Assembly (NCBI RefSeq): GCF_018320785.1
Contig: NC_054886.1
Span: forward strand, 36,867,354 to 36,931,353
Reading direction: 5' to 3'
Source of the DNA: Cheilinus undulatus
Lineage: Eukaryota > Chordata > Actinopteri > Labriformes > Labridae
Length of the DNA: 64,000 nucleotides
Below, piece by piece: positions 23,851-37,400 of the stretch. Within the stretch, counting starts at the first letter, position 1, and each line of letters begins with the position of its first letter. Both the position numbers and the translations under genes were made by a program. Under the pieces are notes generated by a model that ran no database searches, had not been told where the DNA came from, and saw only the letters and a list, made by a program, of their open reading frames with translations.

Positions 23851-23863
23851 CCCTAACCCCTAA
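23669..23863 (+). pseudogene. Truncated ORF running into telomeric repeat
   Basis: About 59 codons of non-repeat protein, Arg-rich near residues 12-20 (RHRRQQRR) and with GAPYSQSRERR, then Pro-Asn from CCCTAA. No family recognised. The composition, unlike its AT-rich surroundings, suggests the N-terminus of a retroelement protein. Confidence 0.35.
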
Positions 23864-23934
23864 CCCTAACCATTGTTCTTATCTGTTTTAGCGTGCAAAT
23901 AACTAAACTAAACTAAACTAACACATCCTTCATT

Positions 23935-24085
23935 CTATTCATTCTATAATTATGTGGATATATGGAATAATAAAGATGTGGATATATGGAATAATAAAAG
24001 TTTGGATAAATGAAATAATAAAGATGTAGATATATGGAATAATAAAAGTGTGGATAAATGGAATAATAAAGATGTGGATAGACCC
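23935..24085. repeat. 24-bp AT-rich tandem repeat, 5-6 copies
   Basis: Unit GATGTGGATATATGGAATAA plus TAAA with drift. It ends in a single ACCCTAACCC scrap at 24080-24090, another telomeric-type remnant. Confidence 0.85.
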
Positions 24086-24089
24086 TAAC

Positions 24090-24640
24090 CCTTTGAATGA
24101 CTGTGTGTGTCTGAATTTTGGATGCTGACAGATTTTCTTCTCTGATTTTTGCATTCTTTACTTTAAATGCTAAAAGTAGTAATAACTGTGTGCAAATTAC
24201 GACACAGCCACAGTCACTTTTGCAAGACTCAAACTTTATTCGTGCAGCTTCAATTCTTCACCAAAGTTCTTTGAAGACACTTTCCAAAAAGGTCTAGACT
24301 ATCCTCTCTTTTCTATTATTGATCAAGACAAAATTGATCATCATCAGCTCAATACTAAACATTTAGTAAAGTCATGCTAAATTTTCATGTCCTCTGTCTG
24401 TGCAGTGATCTGATCCAGAGAAATACGATGATCAATCTCAGCAGGTCCACTGCACATGCTCAGTCCGTCTCTGGCACGTGGCATAGGCACCACTCTTCTC
24501 AGGATATGTGTCAGGTCTAATTTCACCAGAGCCCACAGAGACTGTGATCTCTTATCTCCAGCTGCTCAGAGCTGTGCTCCAGAAACACATCCAATACGTA
24601 CAGGAGCTGCTGTTGGTTTGAGAAGACAGCTGGGATGCAG
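24090..24640. other. Unique sequence, nothing recognised
   Basis: No host exon, RNA gene or clear transposon end was found. It lies between the telomeric block and a GA-rich repeat, downstream (3') of the cyclase gene. Confidence 0.4.
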
Positions 24641-24644
24641 CGCA

Positions 24645-24968
24645 GGGAGAGGAGGTGTAGAGAGAGAGGAGAGAGGTGTAGACAGAGAGAGAGGAGGTGT
24701 AGAGAGAGAGAGGAGGTGTAGAGAGAGAGAGGAGGGAGGTGTAGAGAGAGTGGAGAGAGGTGTAGAGATAGAGGAGGTGTAGAGATAGAAGAGGTGTAGA
24801 GAGAGAGGAGAGAGGTGTAGACAGAGAGAGAGGAGGTGTAGAGAGAGAGGAGGGAGGTGTAGAGAGAGAGAGGAGGGAGGTGTAGAGAGAGAGAGAGGAG
24901 GTATAGAGAGAGAGAGAGGAGAGGAGGTGTAGAGAGAGTGGAGGGAGGTGTAGAGAGAGAGGAGGTGT
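24645..24968. repeat. GAGGTGTAGAGAGAGA minisatellite
   Basis: Purine-rich units of about 16-30 bp, GGAGGTGTAGAGAGAGAG with variable GA run length. The Ser/Leu/Thr-rich minus-strand frames are translations of it. Confidence 0.93.
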
Positions 24969-25467
24969 CCATAAATTTATGGCCATGTTCATTAATCCTT
25001 ATCAAACTCCATTTTGGGATATGGCTTTAACATCAGTAATCAGTATGTAAAGTTTTATCAATCACCATCATTGATATAAAATTGAACACTTTAACATTAG
25101 CGTTAGCAGCTAAGAATTATAGCAGTGGAAAAGGAGAAAAGCAAAGATATACTTGGTACTACTACATTAAAAAGATATATCCCATCATGCAATGGGCCAG
25201 CACAGAGGAAATGAAATGTTGATCAGGTGGGTCACCTGTATCAATAATCTGATGTGGAGGATAATCCTGATGATTCTAGACCACATTAGGCACAGAAATC
25301 CACTAAACATCTACAAAGAGGGAGGGATGTGTCTGACCAATCACAGTCCAGCATCCTTCAGCTATAAACAGGAAGTGGTAATCTTTGAATGGTTCAGAAG
25401 TCTGTTTGGGTTTTGGCCGGTTAAAGCACAGTCCTGGAGGTAGAGAGTGTTTGAGTGAGTGTTGGCA
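24969..25467 (-). other. 3' flank / possible 3'UTR of the guanylyl cyclase gene
   Basis: It lies directly downstream of the cyclase stop codon (25468-25470). I saw no clear AATAAA (TTTATT on +) close to the stop, so the 3'UTR end cannot be fixed. No other gene is seen. Confidence 0.4.
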
Positions 25468-28400
25468 TCATTTCTTGATCTTCTTCTGTCGATCAAGGAA
25501 CTTCTGTCTGCGTTCTTTGGGAATCTCATCCAAGCTGATCCCGTGGTTACTGGCCCTGTTAGAGAGAGAGGGAGGGGTTTTTCTTGTTATACCTGATGAC
25601 AGCTGGAGATAGAGGATTTTAAAATTATCTTTCCAGTGTTTCTAAAAAATAAAAAATAAATATTTTACCCTCCGGTCAAGTCTGGAGGAACAGGAAGTGG
25701 TTTATTGAATCCATCTCGACCCACCAACCAGTAGGTGTCCATGGTTCCCTTTACCTTTACAAAGAAACATTAATGCCATTATAGACCCATACCACTCTAC
25801 AAACCTACAGCTTTATAGAGCCATACCATTCTGAAACCTACAGCTTTATAGAGCCACAACATTCTATAAACCTACAGCTTTATAGAGCCACAACATTCTA
25901 CAAACCTACAGCTTTATAGAGCCACAACATTCTACAAACCTACAGCTTAAAAGAGCCACAACATTCTATAAAGCTACAGCTTTATGGAGCCATACCATTC
26001 TGAAAACTACAGCTTTATAGAGCCACAACATTCTACAACCCTACAGCTTTATGGAGCCACAACATTCTACAAACCTACAGCTTTATAGAGCCACAACATT
26101 CTACAAACCTACAGCTTTATAGAGCCATGAAGTTCTATGACCCTTTATCTTGTCAAAACATTCTGTAACCCTACCTTTAAGCCTTAAGAGTAGCAAAACA
26201 TGCTTTAGCCCTACCTTAACACCTTTAAAGTGACATAACAATGCATCATTCTTCTCTTTTAACTGTTACAGTGCCGTAACACTCAATTACTCTACTTTTG
26301 GACCTATAGTGCCAGAATATTTAATAACCCTACCACTACATCTTTATAGTACTATAACATTATATAATCCCGTGTTTACACCTTTTAAGTCTCAATGCAT
26401 TTCCTATCCCTATCTTAACCCTAACCCTGACATAACATAATTTGTAATGCAAGCTTTACACCTTTGTAGTGCCATTACATTCCATAATCCTACCTGCACA
26501 AGGATTTACTGCTACACCATTCTTTAAGCCTTAACTTTACACATTTTTAGTACCATAACATGTATTATTCTATCGTTACACCTTTATGTGCCATAGCATA
26601 ATACAACCCTTAAAAGATGATGAGACAGGCGGGAGTACCTGAGCCTTCCTGGTGTCGATGTGATATCCCAGTTTGAGACTGGTCAGGACCTTCACTGTGT
26701 TCAGACTGATGTGGATCCTGTAGGCTGGACAATACAAAAAATATTCTGATGTTCCTGGTTGTTCAACTTCACTCTGCACTCACATGATCTTACTGACATG
26801 CTAACATCACATGGGGACAGGAAGTGAAGACCAATAGTAAGGGATAAATGGTAATGGGTTAGGTTAGGAAGTAAAGTTAGTCCGTTAGAGCTCTAGGTGG
26901 ACGTAAAGTTAGTTCATCAGAGCTAGAGTTCGAGGAGTTAAACCAGTTTACTTTTGCCTTCAATGCCTTTCGTGGAAATGCTGACATTAGAGACTGTAGT
27001 GAAGAATTGTTTCTGAGGGGTCCTGTTCTATGAGCTGGGTTAAGGTTAGGGTTGATCTGAATGGCAGGAAAGACAGTCCCAGTCCAACAGAAAATCACTT
27101 CCTGCCACCCGAGTATAGTTCTTGCTTTGCTGTGACAACATCTTAAATGATGACAATTTTACTCATTCCTACTCACGCAGCCCGGTAGCTTCCATGTGAG
27201 ATGCTGTCGTCACCGTATCCCCAAACAGACAATACCTGGGCATCGTTAAGCCAACGACCCCTGCAACCACTGGACCTGCAGGTGATTTAAAAACCGAGGA
27301 ACAGGAGCAGAGGATAGGTTAGGTTTCTTTGACATTTGTAACAGTGATTTAGAGGGAATCAGTAATCCTCCACAGACAAACATCTTTGTGACATTAACCA
27401 AATGTTTTGTTTTCAGATAGAGGTGTTATACCGCTGTGAAGGCCGATGCGTATTTTGACTTTTATCTCGGGCATGTGTCTGATCTTGAACGCAGCGATGG
27501 AGTGGAGGATGTCCAGAGACATGTTGGCAACTTCGGCTGCATGTCGATTCCCATTTCTGTTTGGGACCCCTGAAGCCACCATGTAGGCATCGCCGATAGT
27601 TTCCACCTGAAAAGGGAACCAGAATCCTGAACTACCATCTGGGACCATCAGAGGTGCAGAGTGAGAGTGAATTAACCTCTAAATAATCAATTAAATTCTC
27701 TGCTTAATCAGAGAAAAAGACCACGTTTACTGGAGTATCATGACGAGCATGTCTCACCTTGTAGACGTCGTGAAGAGCAATGATGGCATCGAACATCGTG
27801 TACAGGTCATTGAGCAGGTCAACCACCTAAACACCCACAAACACAGCTTTAGAGGAATGGAGCTTCACCATTGGTTAATTTCAGGTTATACTGATCAGCA
27901 GGTTTTACCTCAATAGGTTCACTGAGCGCTGAAATAGTTGTAAATCCAACAATGTCACTGAAGTAGAGAGTGCTGTCTGAATAATGCTCAGGCTGGACCG
28001 GCTTCCCCTTCTTCAGAGCCTGAGCCACAGACCTGAACCAGAAAGAGACTGAGTTCATAATTTCATTTTTTTTTTTTTTTTTTTTATCATCAATCTACTC
28101 TATAGATTTATTCATCTGTAATATGCTGGGGGACTCTACTACCCCTGCGTTAATAAAACTGAAATGCATACCTACTAAAGTAATACAGCATTTTACAATA
28201 CATCATTATTTACTGGAGATTAAATAGTAGTGTGTGGATGTGTATGAATACCTTACACTGAGGGACAGTCTACACACCAACCATCAGTGTGTTAGTGCTG
28301 TTCAAACACATAGTACATGTAGTTGCACATAGTGCTCCAATCTTTCTAAATTCCAGTTGTTTACTGTCTTTGACAGTTACATTGGTTAATCTTGATTTTT

Positions 28401-31400
28401 TTTATTTAAATTTGATGACAACATTCAGATATATCTCAAGGTCTCATAAATTATCTTGTAAGCAAATCAAAGTTTTACAACCTTTTAACTAAACAAGCTA
28501 AAATCTTCTGTGCCCCATTAATCAGCCAGGTATTGAATGAATATGTAGATTTGACCAGTGCCTCTGTGTTTCTGACCGGTGCAGACAGATCCTCAAAGAC
28601 ACAATGACAACAACATCAACTAAACCACTTTCCAGTTCCACAAGACCTTTCAGTTGTTTTTGCTCCTAAAAGTCTCCAGCTGTCCATTTTTTAACCTTTG
28701 TGTCATGTGTTTAACCTTATTTCTGTATTTTTATATGTTATGATATTTATATTTATAAGGTTTTGGTGGCTTTAGGGTAGGGTTAGGGTTAGAGTTTTAC
28801 ATTGCTGCTGTTCAGTCGACATGTTGCTTTCACAGTGTTTTCCAGTGATTATTTAAAAAAGCCTTAAATTATGACAGGTCTTCTATGTGTGCTTAAACAG
28901 GTTTCTCCTTCCCTTTTTAAATGTTTTATATTATTAATATTATTATTATCATCTCTAACACTAAGGGCTCCTAAGCCCATGCCATTTCTTTGCTTATCTA
29001 AGGGGCTGGGCTGTCGCACCCACACACAGGTAAAAGTGGACTATTGGGCCTATAATTTTAAACATGCATTCAAATCATTAATAGTTAAAGAATTCAGGTG
29101 AACCCAGTGGATTTTACAATAGCACAATGTTGCGCTGGGGGCTGAGCAAGCAGCTCCAGTTTTCCTGATCATCCCAGATTTAGGAAAACCACTTAACAGG
29201 CAGAACAGAAGCCCCCGACTGGGATTTAAACAACAACCTGTCTCATTGAGAAGGCTTGGATCTGCACCTCCATGTCACGAAGTCAACAGCGAACACTTAA
29301 ATTTTGAAGAGCAATGTGTCTTACTTTGGCAGCAGCTGTCCAACAAGCTTCTCAGTCTTGTTCCTCTCCACCTCCAGCTCATCAGTTCGCTCTCTGATCA
29401 GATCCTCCAGGTTTGAACTGTACTGCTCCAACATCCGCAGCATGGAGTCAATGATGTTCGCCCGCTTACCCCGGTTAATGCCCCGGAACTGAGAACAGGC
29501 AGAAGCAGATGGTTGGACTCCTGTCAATCAATCAATCAATAAGGTTGTTTGACCTAAAACTAAAACCCTCAACCCTTAAACTGAGCTGGAAGTAAAACCA
29601 TAAAATCTGATTTTAGCCAGCTGGGGGCAGCACCTGCATCCCTCACCTGTTTAAAGACCTCGTCAAAGTTTGGTCGTTTACTCGGATCTTCATTCCAACA
29701 ATCGTTCATCAGACTGAGACACTCAGCAGGGGCCTCATCCACCGAGACCAGGGGCCGGCACTGAGGAGGGGGGTTCTTCAGGCGGTCCACGATCTCTGCA
29801 GGGCAGACGGAAAATTGGACAGGAAGTCAGAAAGACAGGAGGTCGGCTAGACAGAAGGTCAGACAGGAAGGGAGTCAGGAAGATGGACTGACAGGAAGTA
29901 AGATAGACAGACAGGAAGTCTGACACGAAGATTGGTATGCTGTCTCACCATGGGCGGGCATGTCCATCATGGAGTAGGGCAGCGTGCGTGAGATAACCTC
30001 CTGTATGATGATGGAGAAACTAAAAACATCTCCAGCAAATGTTCCTCCTCGAATCGGATTCCTCAAGAGCTCTGGGGCTGTCCACAGCAACTCTGAGGGA
30101 CAAACAGGAAGAAGCCAGACAGGAAGTGACAGAATGGAAGGAGACAGACAGGAAGTGACAGACAGGAAGGAGACAGTGGAAGACAGAAAGCAGGAGACAA
30201 AGAGGGAGGTTGGATTACAGATTTCTTTCTCTAGGCAAATGGGTTGGCAGACATCCATCCATCCATCCATCCATCAACCATCCATCCATCCAAGCATCCA
30301 TCCATCCATCCAAGCATCCATCCATCCATCCAAGCATCCATCCATCCATGCATCCATCCATCCACGCATTCATCATCTTGCTCCCCAGCTAGGAAGTCCT
30401 CAGGCAGAAACCCCTTCCACCACCCTGTCCAGAAACCCCCAGAAGGCTGAGTGCTCAAACTGCTGTCTGGTGCCTACATACGATGTGCTAAGAGTCCAAG
30501 CCTTCCTGCCTGAGACCTGAAGCCACGAAGAAAAAAACCCTCTTGTCCCCCAGGAAAACTCCAACAATCAGCTGAGAAGCTTGTAAGTATCCCTACCAGC
30601 CAGTGTCTCACACCTTTACAACTCCAGAAAAGTAGAGCCCAGCCCCACTCCAGGAGTATGGCCCCACAGTTGGTTATGTGTATGAACATGAGTCCAGCTA
30701 TCTAGCTTTTAATGCTCCAATGCCCAAAACCAGTCCTGATGCTTCCTCTGCCAAAGAGGAGATGTTCCACATCCCAAAAGTCAGACATTCCTCCTGCTGC
30801 AGTCCAGAACCCATGCCAAACCCCACAGGTGGTGAAGGGCCCACTGGTGAGGTTCAGACCGATCCACAGTCAGGCTAGGAAAATAAAGCTCCAGTGTTAG
30901 GATTATGCAGTTTTACCTTGAGGGTCTTCATGAATGCTCAGACTCAGGGAGTGAAGGATCATAGGAAGTCCGTAGTCTGTGATTTTCAAAACAAAGCGTC
31001 CGTCTACTAAACAGTTAGTGGACTTCAGTCTCCCATGACTGAGACCGCGAAGGTGGAGGTACTTCATCCCCTGAAACACGGAGAGAGGTTTGTGATTAAA
31101 ATCAACACATTTTAATTTTGAAACAACAAATATCTGTTTAATTAAAATTCAGCTTAAAGTTTGAATGGAAGCATGAAAACATATTTTATCTCCTTGTCTG
31201 TGGGACTAAAACTATGCAATCTAAGACTTTTACTTTGAAGTCAAACAGGAGTCTTTGATTAAGAGCTCAAACGGGGGAAAATATCCAGTCCAGTTCAGAG
31301 TTTATATCAGCAGAGCTACCAGCAGGGGGTTGGGTAGTTCAGATTTTAGAAATAAAAGTAGTAGTTCTATAATAGCATTGGTAGTAGGGTTATGAGTACC

Positions 31401-34400
31401 ATCTAACCCTTACCCAGACCACTGGCTGTATACTGTGGATATTAAGTTGTAGTAGTAGTCCACTGGCTGAAGTAGTGCTAATTCATTATTTCTTATTACT
31501 ACTATTATTACTATTATTATTGATATTTACTTGTAGTAGTAGTATTAGTGGCAGTGTTAGTCCACTGGCTGCAGTTTTAGTACCTTGATGAGGTCCATGA
31601 GCAGTGAACTTTTGAACATCCAGTCAAGCCTCATGTTTCCGTCTGCCAGCAGGTCGGCCAGACTTCCTCGAGGACAGTGTTCGACCACCAGAGCAAAGAT
31701 CCCAGAGTCGAGGAACAGACCCAGGTACAGATTCAAGTTCTCATGTCTCATGTCCCTCAGCTGATAATGAAAGGAAAAACAGGTCGATATATTTTAATCA
31801 AACATATATAATAAAAGTAAAGATGAAAATGTTAGGCATTCATTTCTTAACATTCGGTCAAATTTTAAAATTCAGTTTGTTTCAGTGAAACAGAATATGG
31901 CCTAACAAATCACCTGCTTTTCCCATCTAATGCTAGATGTGTGCTGGATTTCTCCAGAGTAAATGTTATTGCGTTAAATGAATATGGATCGCAGATATGC
32001 GTATTTACACAAAAGTTAAAGATATTTACTGTGACTAAGATAAGATATTCTTTTATTAGTCCCACAGGGGGGAATTCCAATATCTCCAGTATCTACTATA
32101 ACTACTGTTGGATGTATTTTCTTTAATGTTGGACATATTTGCTGCTAAGGCATATATATTTAATGTAATTTTAGATATATTTGCTGTAATGTTAGATGTA
32201 TATAATGTAATTTTAGATATATTTGCTGTAATGTTAGATATATATAATGTAATTTTAGATATATTTGCTGTAATGTTAGATGTATATAACGTAATTTTAG
32301 ATATATTTGCTGTAATGTTAGATGTATATAACGTAATTTTAGATATATTTGCTGTAATGTTAGATGTATATAATGTAATTTTAGATATATTTGCTGTAAT
32401 GTTAGATGTATATAATGTAATTTTAGATATATTTGCTGTAATGTTAGATGTATATAATGTAATTTTAGATATATTTGCTGTAATGTTAGATGTATATAAT
32501 GTAATTTTAGATATATTTGCTGTAATGTTAGATATATTTGCTGTAATGTTAGATATATATTTCATGTAACTTTAAATATATTTGCCATAAGGGTAGATAT
32601 ATTTCATGTAATTTCAGATATATTTACTGTAATTTTAGATATATTTCATGTAATGTTAGATATATTTTCTCTGGTCATCTGACTACTCAGAGTGGTTTTT
32701 CCCACAGATGTAACCTCCCCATTCACTCCTCATTCATACACTAGTAGCAGAGTTTGATGGTTGGAGAACTGACCTTCAGTATTAAATAGTCCCAATCAAG
32801 TGCATCCAAACCCACTGATATTAAAGATAAAGTTGATCTGTTTTATTGAATTACTTAAGTTTGTACCTGGTGAAACAGGTTCTGAGTGTTTTGTTTCACA
32901 GATGTAATCGTTGTCTCAGCTGGAATCTTCTTAAGCCAAACCCAGTCACCCTGACAACAGAAACACCAATCACAGAGCAGAGTTAGCGAGGTTAAGGACG
33001 GGAAATAAAATGTTAACAGATGGAAGAGTTATCAGATAAAATGTTAACAGATGGTAGAGTTATCAGATAAAAATGTTAACAGATGGTAGAGTTATCAGAT
33101 AAAAGTGTTAACAGATGGTAGAGTTAACAGATAAAAATGTTAACAGATGGTAGAGCAGCCATTGGGTAGGTAAAGGATGGGTAGACTTAGTGTGTTCCTT
33201 CGTACCTCTAGTATTCCGATGTTGGAGCTCTCAGGAGTTGTCAAGATGTAGCTCCGAGCGATTGATTTAAATGGAGTCTTTATCTCCAGAAGACTCCTCA
33301 TGATGGACTCGTCATTGAGTTTCTAGAAAGCAGGGAATATATCAGCAACTTTCCTACTGTCAACAAACCAAGATGCCAAAAAACACAACAAGTAGATCAA
33401 CACATTTTATAGTGTCAAAATAATATCAATATCAAAGTTCTTTGATCATCCTTGATAAACAATGAAAAAGAAAAAAAAAGGCCTCAACAACAATTCAATC
33501 TATAAATATATCAGTCTGCTAACAGTGTTGAGGCTCTGCTAACTGTGTTGAGGCTCTGCTAACAGTGTCGAGGCTCTGCTAACAGTGTTGAGGCTCTGCT
33601 AACAGTGTTGAGGACCTGCTAACAGTGTTGAGGACCTGCTAACAGTGTCGAGGCTCTGCTAACTGTGTCGAGGCTCTGCTAACTGTGTCGAGGCTCTGCT
33701 AACAGTGTTGAGGCTCTGCTAACTGTGTCGAGGCTCTGCTAACTGTGTCGAGGCTCTGCTAACAGTGTTGAGGCTCTGCTAACAGTGTTGAGGCTCAGCG
33801 AAGGTTTTCCCACTGCTAGCATAGTTCTAATTTAGACGTTTCTATCTGAAGACTTGTCTCTGACCTTCCTGCTGACTTGTGTGTCGATGAAGACAATGTC
33901 ATCCAGCGTTAGGATCAGTTTGGTCATGTTCGCTGTCCTCTTGTACTTCCTGTAAACACAAACACACTCCATTGGAACAGCAGAAGTATTTCTCATAAGA
34001 TTTGTATTTTTGGTCAAACATCTGCTAGATTTATATGTGGGGTTGTACTTACTTGATCCAGAATAGGAAGGCAGCAATCAGAGCGACGAGCAGTAGGAAG
34101 ATAAAAAACATGGTCGCTGAGTCCAAACCTGTAGAAAAATAAATATCACCTAAAACAAGGCCTGAACTTTCCCAGCAATTCCCCAACACCCCATCACTTA
34201 AAGAATCCCACTCCTCCTGTAGGTCAGTGAACGCACCACCACTGCAGGCTTCATCCGGGTCAAACCAACAGAAGCTGGCGGAGGGGGGTTTTCCTCCTGG
34301 GAAGGTAAAGGAGCGACTCAGCCGTCTCAGACCCCCAACCACCCCGTCTGTGTGTGTCGGAGCCAGAGAGTGAGTCGGCACTAGATGGTCTCCATCGCTG

Positions 34401-37400
34401 TCCAACACCACATACCTGGCCTGGAGACCACGCCCCTCCTTTCCCCCATACAACATCTGGAAAAAAGAGCGAGCTGTCAGCAGTGTAAAAGCACAAGAGC
34501 AGGAAGATGAGCAGATGAAAAATAATGAGATCAAAGGAAATCAACGAACAAACAAAGTTTTGTTTTTTACATTTATTTAACCAGATAAAGATACACTGAG
34601 CTCAGGAGCTGTGGTCTGTCCCACAGGTCACCTATTGAAGAGCTCACCTGTCGGTTACCTGTCCAACAGGTGAGAGACTAGTGACGCAGATAAGACTACT
34701 GACATGAACGGAAATAAGAACTACAAAATAAAACAGGAAATGCTCAGAATTAACTACTGAATTTTAATAATTTTAGTTTTATTTTTTGTGTATGTTGTAT
34801 TTTTACCATTTAAAAGCTAAATGTTGAATTTCTCTGCGGACACAGGTGACAGTAATGTCACAGGTTACCTGGTTGAAACCCTGAAATTCGAAGCCCCCGT
34901 CTGAGTGGACGAGCTGATTGCCTGTCACCCAGTGTCCACCTCCTGCTTGACGACGCTCCTCCACCGCTTTGGCGACAAAGTAGACCATGTTAAAGATGGT
35001 CCCAAAAAACGGAGACACCTGCAGACAAAGTTCAGGACAAAATGACCTCAACACCAGCTTTGATACGATTGATTAGATAATCAAAGATTGATCATGAGTA
35101 TTACTGGCTGTTATGCATTCAAAGTTGTGTACTTCTTTGTGCATTACCTCAGTGGCGCTGACGGCCGAGCGGATCTCTCGACTAAGCTGAGCTTCACGGA
35201 AGGCTTCATAGAAATTTAAGTCTGATGCCATGGTTACAGTCAGGACAGCGCTGTAGGCATGGCGAAGCTTTGTGCTGTTGGTCAGCTGAGGAAATACCAT
35301 CTCCTGATTAAAGGGAAGAGTGAATGTCAGCTTTAATTTGAAAGGGAACTTCCTCTTTATGTTATTCAGGAAAACACAAAATAAATAGCCAGGATGTGTG
35401 TAAAATGATAGACTTGGACTTCTCATCATTTCTGGAAACATCCAATTTGAATTTGTTGCCTGTGACATGTTTCATAAAACTTGGGACAAGTTCGTGTTTG
35501 TGGCTCTGCAGCATCATCTCAGGTCTATCAGAGCAGTCTATCAGAGCAGTCTATCTGGAAGGTCTATAAGGTCCAGGCTGTCTAAAAGGGCTGTCTATCA
35601 GGAAGGTCTATCAGGGCAGTTTATCAAGGAGGTCTATCAGTGTGGTTTATCAAGACAGTTTATCAAGAAGGTCTATCAGGGCAGTTTATAAAGGAGGTCT
35701 ATCAGAGCAGTGTGGTTTATCAAGACAGTTCATCAAGGAGGTCTATCAGGGCAGTTTATAAAGGAGGTCTATCAGGGCAGTTTATCAAGGAGGTCTATCA
35801 GAGCAGTGTGGTTTATCAAGACAGTTTATAAAGGAGGTCTATCAGGGCAGTTTATCAAGGAGGTCTATCAGGGCAGTTTATAAAGGAGGTCTATCAGGAC
35901 AGTTTATAAAGGAGGTCTATCAGGGCAGTTTATCAAGGAGGTCTATCAGTGTGGTTTATCAGGGCAGTTTATCAAGGAGGTCTATCAGGGCAGTTTATAA
36001 AGGAGGTCTATCAGGGCAGTTTATAAAGGAGGTCTATCAGGACAGTTTATAAAGGAGGTCTATCAGGGCAGTTTATCAAGGAGGTCTATCAGTGTGGTTT
36101 ATCAGGGCAGTTTATCAAGGAGGTCTATCATGGCAGTATATCAAGGAGGTCTATCAGGGCAGTGTGGTTTATCAAGACAGTTTATCAAGGAGGTCTATCA
36201 GGGCAGTTTATCAAGGAGGTCTATCAGGGCAGTTTATCAAGGAGGTCTATCAGTGTGGTTTATCAAAGAGGTCTATCAGTTCAGTTTATCAAGGAGGTCT
36301 ATCAGGGCAGTTTATCAAGGAGGTCTATCAGGGCAGTTTATCAAGAAGGTCTATCAGGGCAGTTTATCAAGGAGGTCTATCAGGGCAGTTTATCAAGAAG
36401 GTCTATCAGGGCAGTTTATCAAGAAGGTCTATCAGAGCAGTTTATCAAGGAGGTCTATCAGAGCAGTTTATCAAGGAGGTCTATCAGTGTGGTTTATCAA
36501 GGAGGTCTATCAGGGCAGTTTATCAAGGAGGTCTATCAGGGCAGTTTATCAAGAAGGTCTATCAGGGCAGTTTATCAAGGAGGTCTATCAGGGCAGTTCT
36601 TCAAAGAAATTAAGGAGGTCCATAAGGGCGGTATAACAGAGTGGTCTATCAGGGCAGCTTATCAGGGCAATTTTTTTAGGGTGGTCTATCAGGGTGGTTT
36701 ACAAGGTGGTAAATAATCAGGGTGGTCTGTTAGGGCAGTTTATTGTGTGTGTGGGGGGGGGGGGGGCGTATGACTGCAGTCTATCAGGGAAGTCTATCAG
36801 TCTATCTGGTATGAAATTGCATTGGTTATTAGCTAGGGTCACCTTGTACGGCATGGCATATAGGGTTATTGTTAAGGTCACCTGGTATGGCATGGCATAC
36901 AACAGGGCATCGTATGGAATAAACACATAACCGTCAGCAACCATCCCCATGTCCAGGGCAGCCAATAGAAGCTCTCGCTGGTCCTCTCCACCAATCAGGA
37001 CAGAGGACATGCACATGATAATCACTGAGAGAAAAACATGATGGAGGATAAATCTGTGTTAAGCCCAGAAATCAGGAGGTAAAAGTAGATAAAGATTTTA
37101 TGGTGTAAGTTATCCTTTAAAAATTTTTATGTTCAGCCATTAGATTTTTCTGTGAACTCTGACCTTTGACCCTGTCTGCATCTCGTATTGCTCTGAGTGC
37201 CTCACGGGGCCCGCCATTTGTCTTTGTTTCCATGGTAACCACTGGACCAATCGGCAGTCCCAGAGCCCTTAGTGCAGAAGCTACTTCCTGTCCGGTGCCC
37301 TCCCACAGGTCTGATGGAGCTGACAGGAAGAGACAGGGATAAACCATTATCATTCATAAAATCATGATACACATTGGGAAGCTTCAGTGGGGCAGCTGGA

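Larger units (their letters stand above)
25468..29488 (-). other. gucy2d-like: Linker, cyclase and tail exons (16-23)
   Basis: The coiled-coil linker contains [20 protein letters not shown] and RERTDELE (the ERT triplet, a dystrophy hot spot in human GUCY2D, is intact). The cyclase has YFSDIVGFT (metal Asp842), ETIGDAYMV (Asp886 and GTP-selecting Glu882) and RYCLFGDTV (GTP-selecting Cys954). After it stands T-T-A-S-H-M at 961-966, where N-T-A-S-R-M is usual. The last exon reads [14 protein letters not shown] and stops at TGA 25470-25468. Confidence 0.9.
29647..34128 (-). other. gucy2d-like: Membrane segment and pseudokinase exons (8-15)
   Basis: Exon 8 encodes the hydrophobic stretch [20 protein letters not shown], then the KK-Y-K stop-transfer. 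The kinase homology domain includes [41 protein letters not shown] and [13 protein letters not shown]. The last has HGRLKS where active kinases have HRDxxxN, so it is catalytically dead as in all receptor guanylyl cyclases. It continues with [23 protein letters not shown] and [16 protein letters not shown]. Confidence 0.9.

Noticed and set aside
24523-25005. Minus-strand Ser/Leu/Thr-rich frames of 146-160 codons
   Set aside because: Translation of the GAGGTGTAGAGAGAG minisatellite.
32056-32569. Long frames on both strands (153 and 169 codons)
   Set aside because: Due to a 42-bp TA-rich repeat with no stop in one frame per strand.
35467-36716. Plus-strand frames of up to 184 codons ([10 protein letters not shown])
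   Set aside because: Lies in an intron of the cyclase and is a 26-bp repeat read in several frames.
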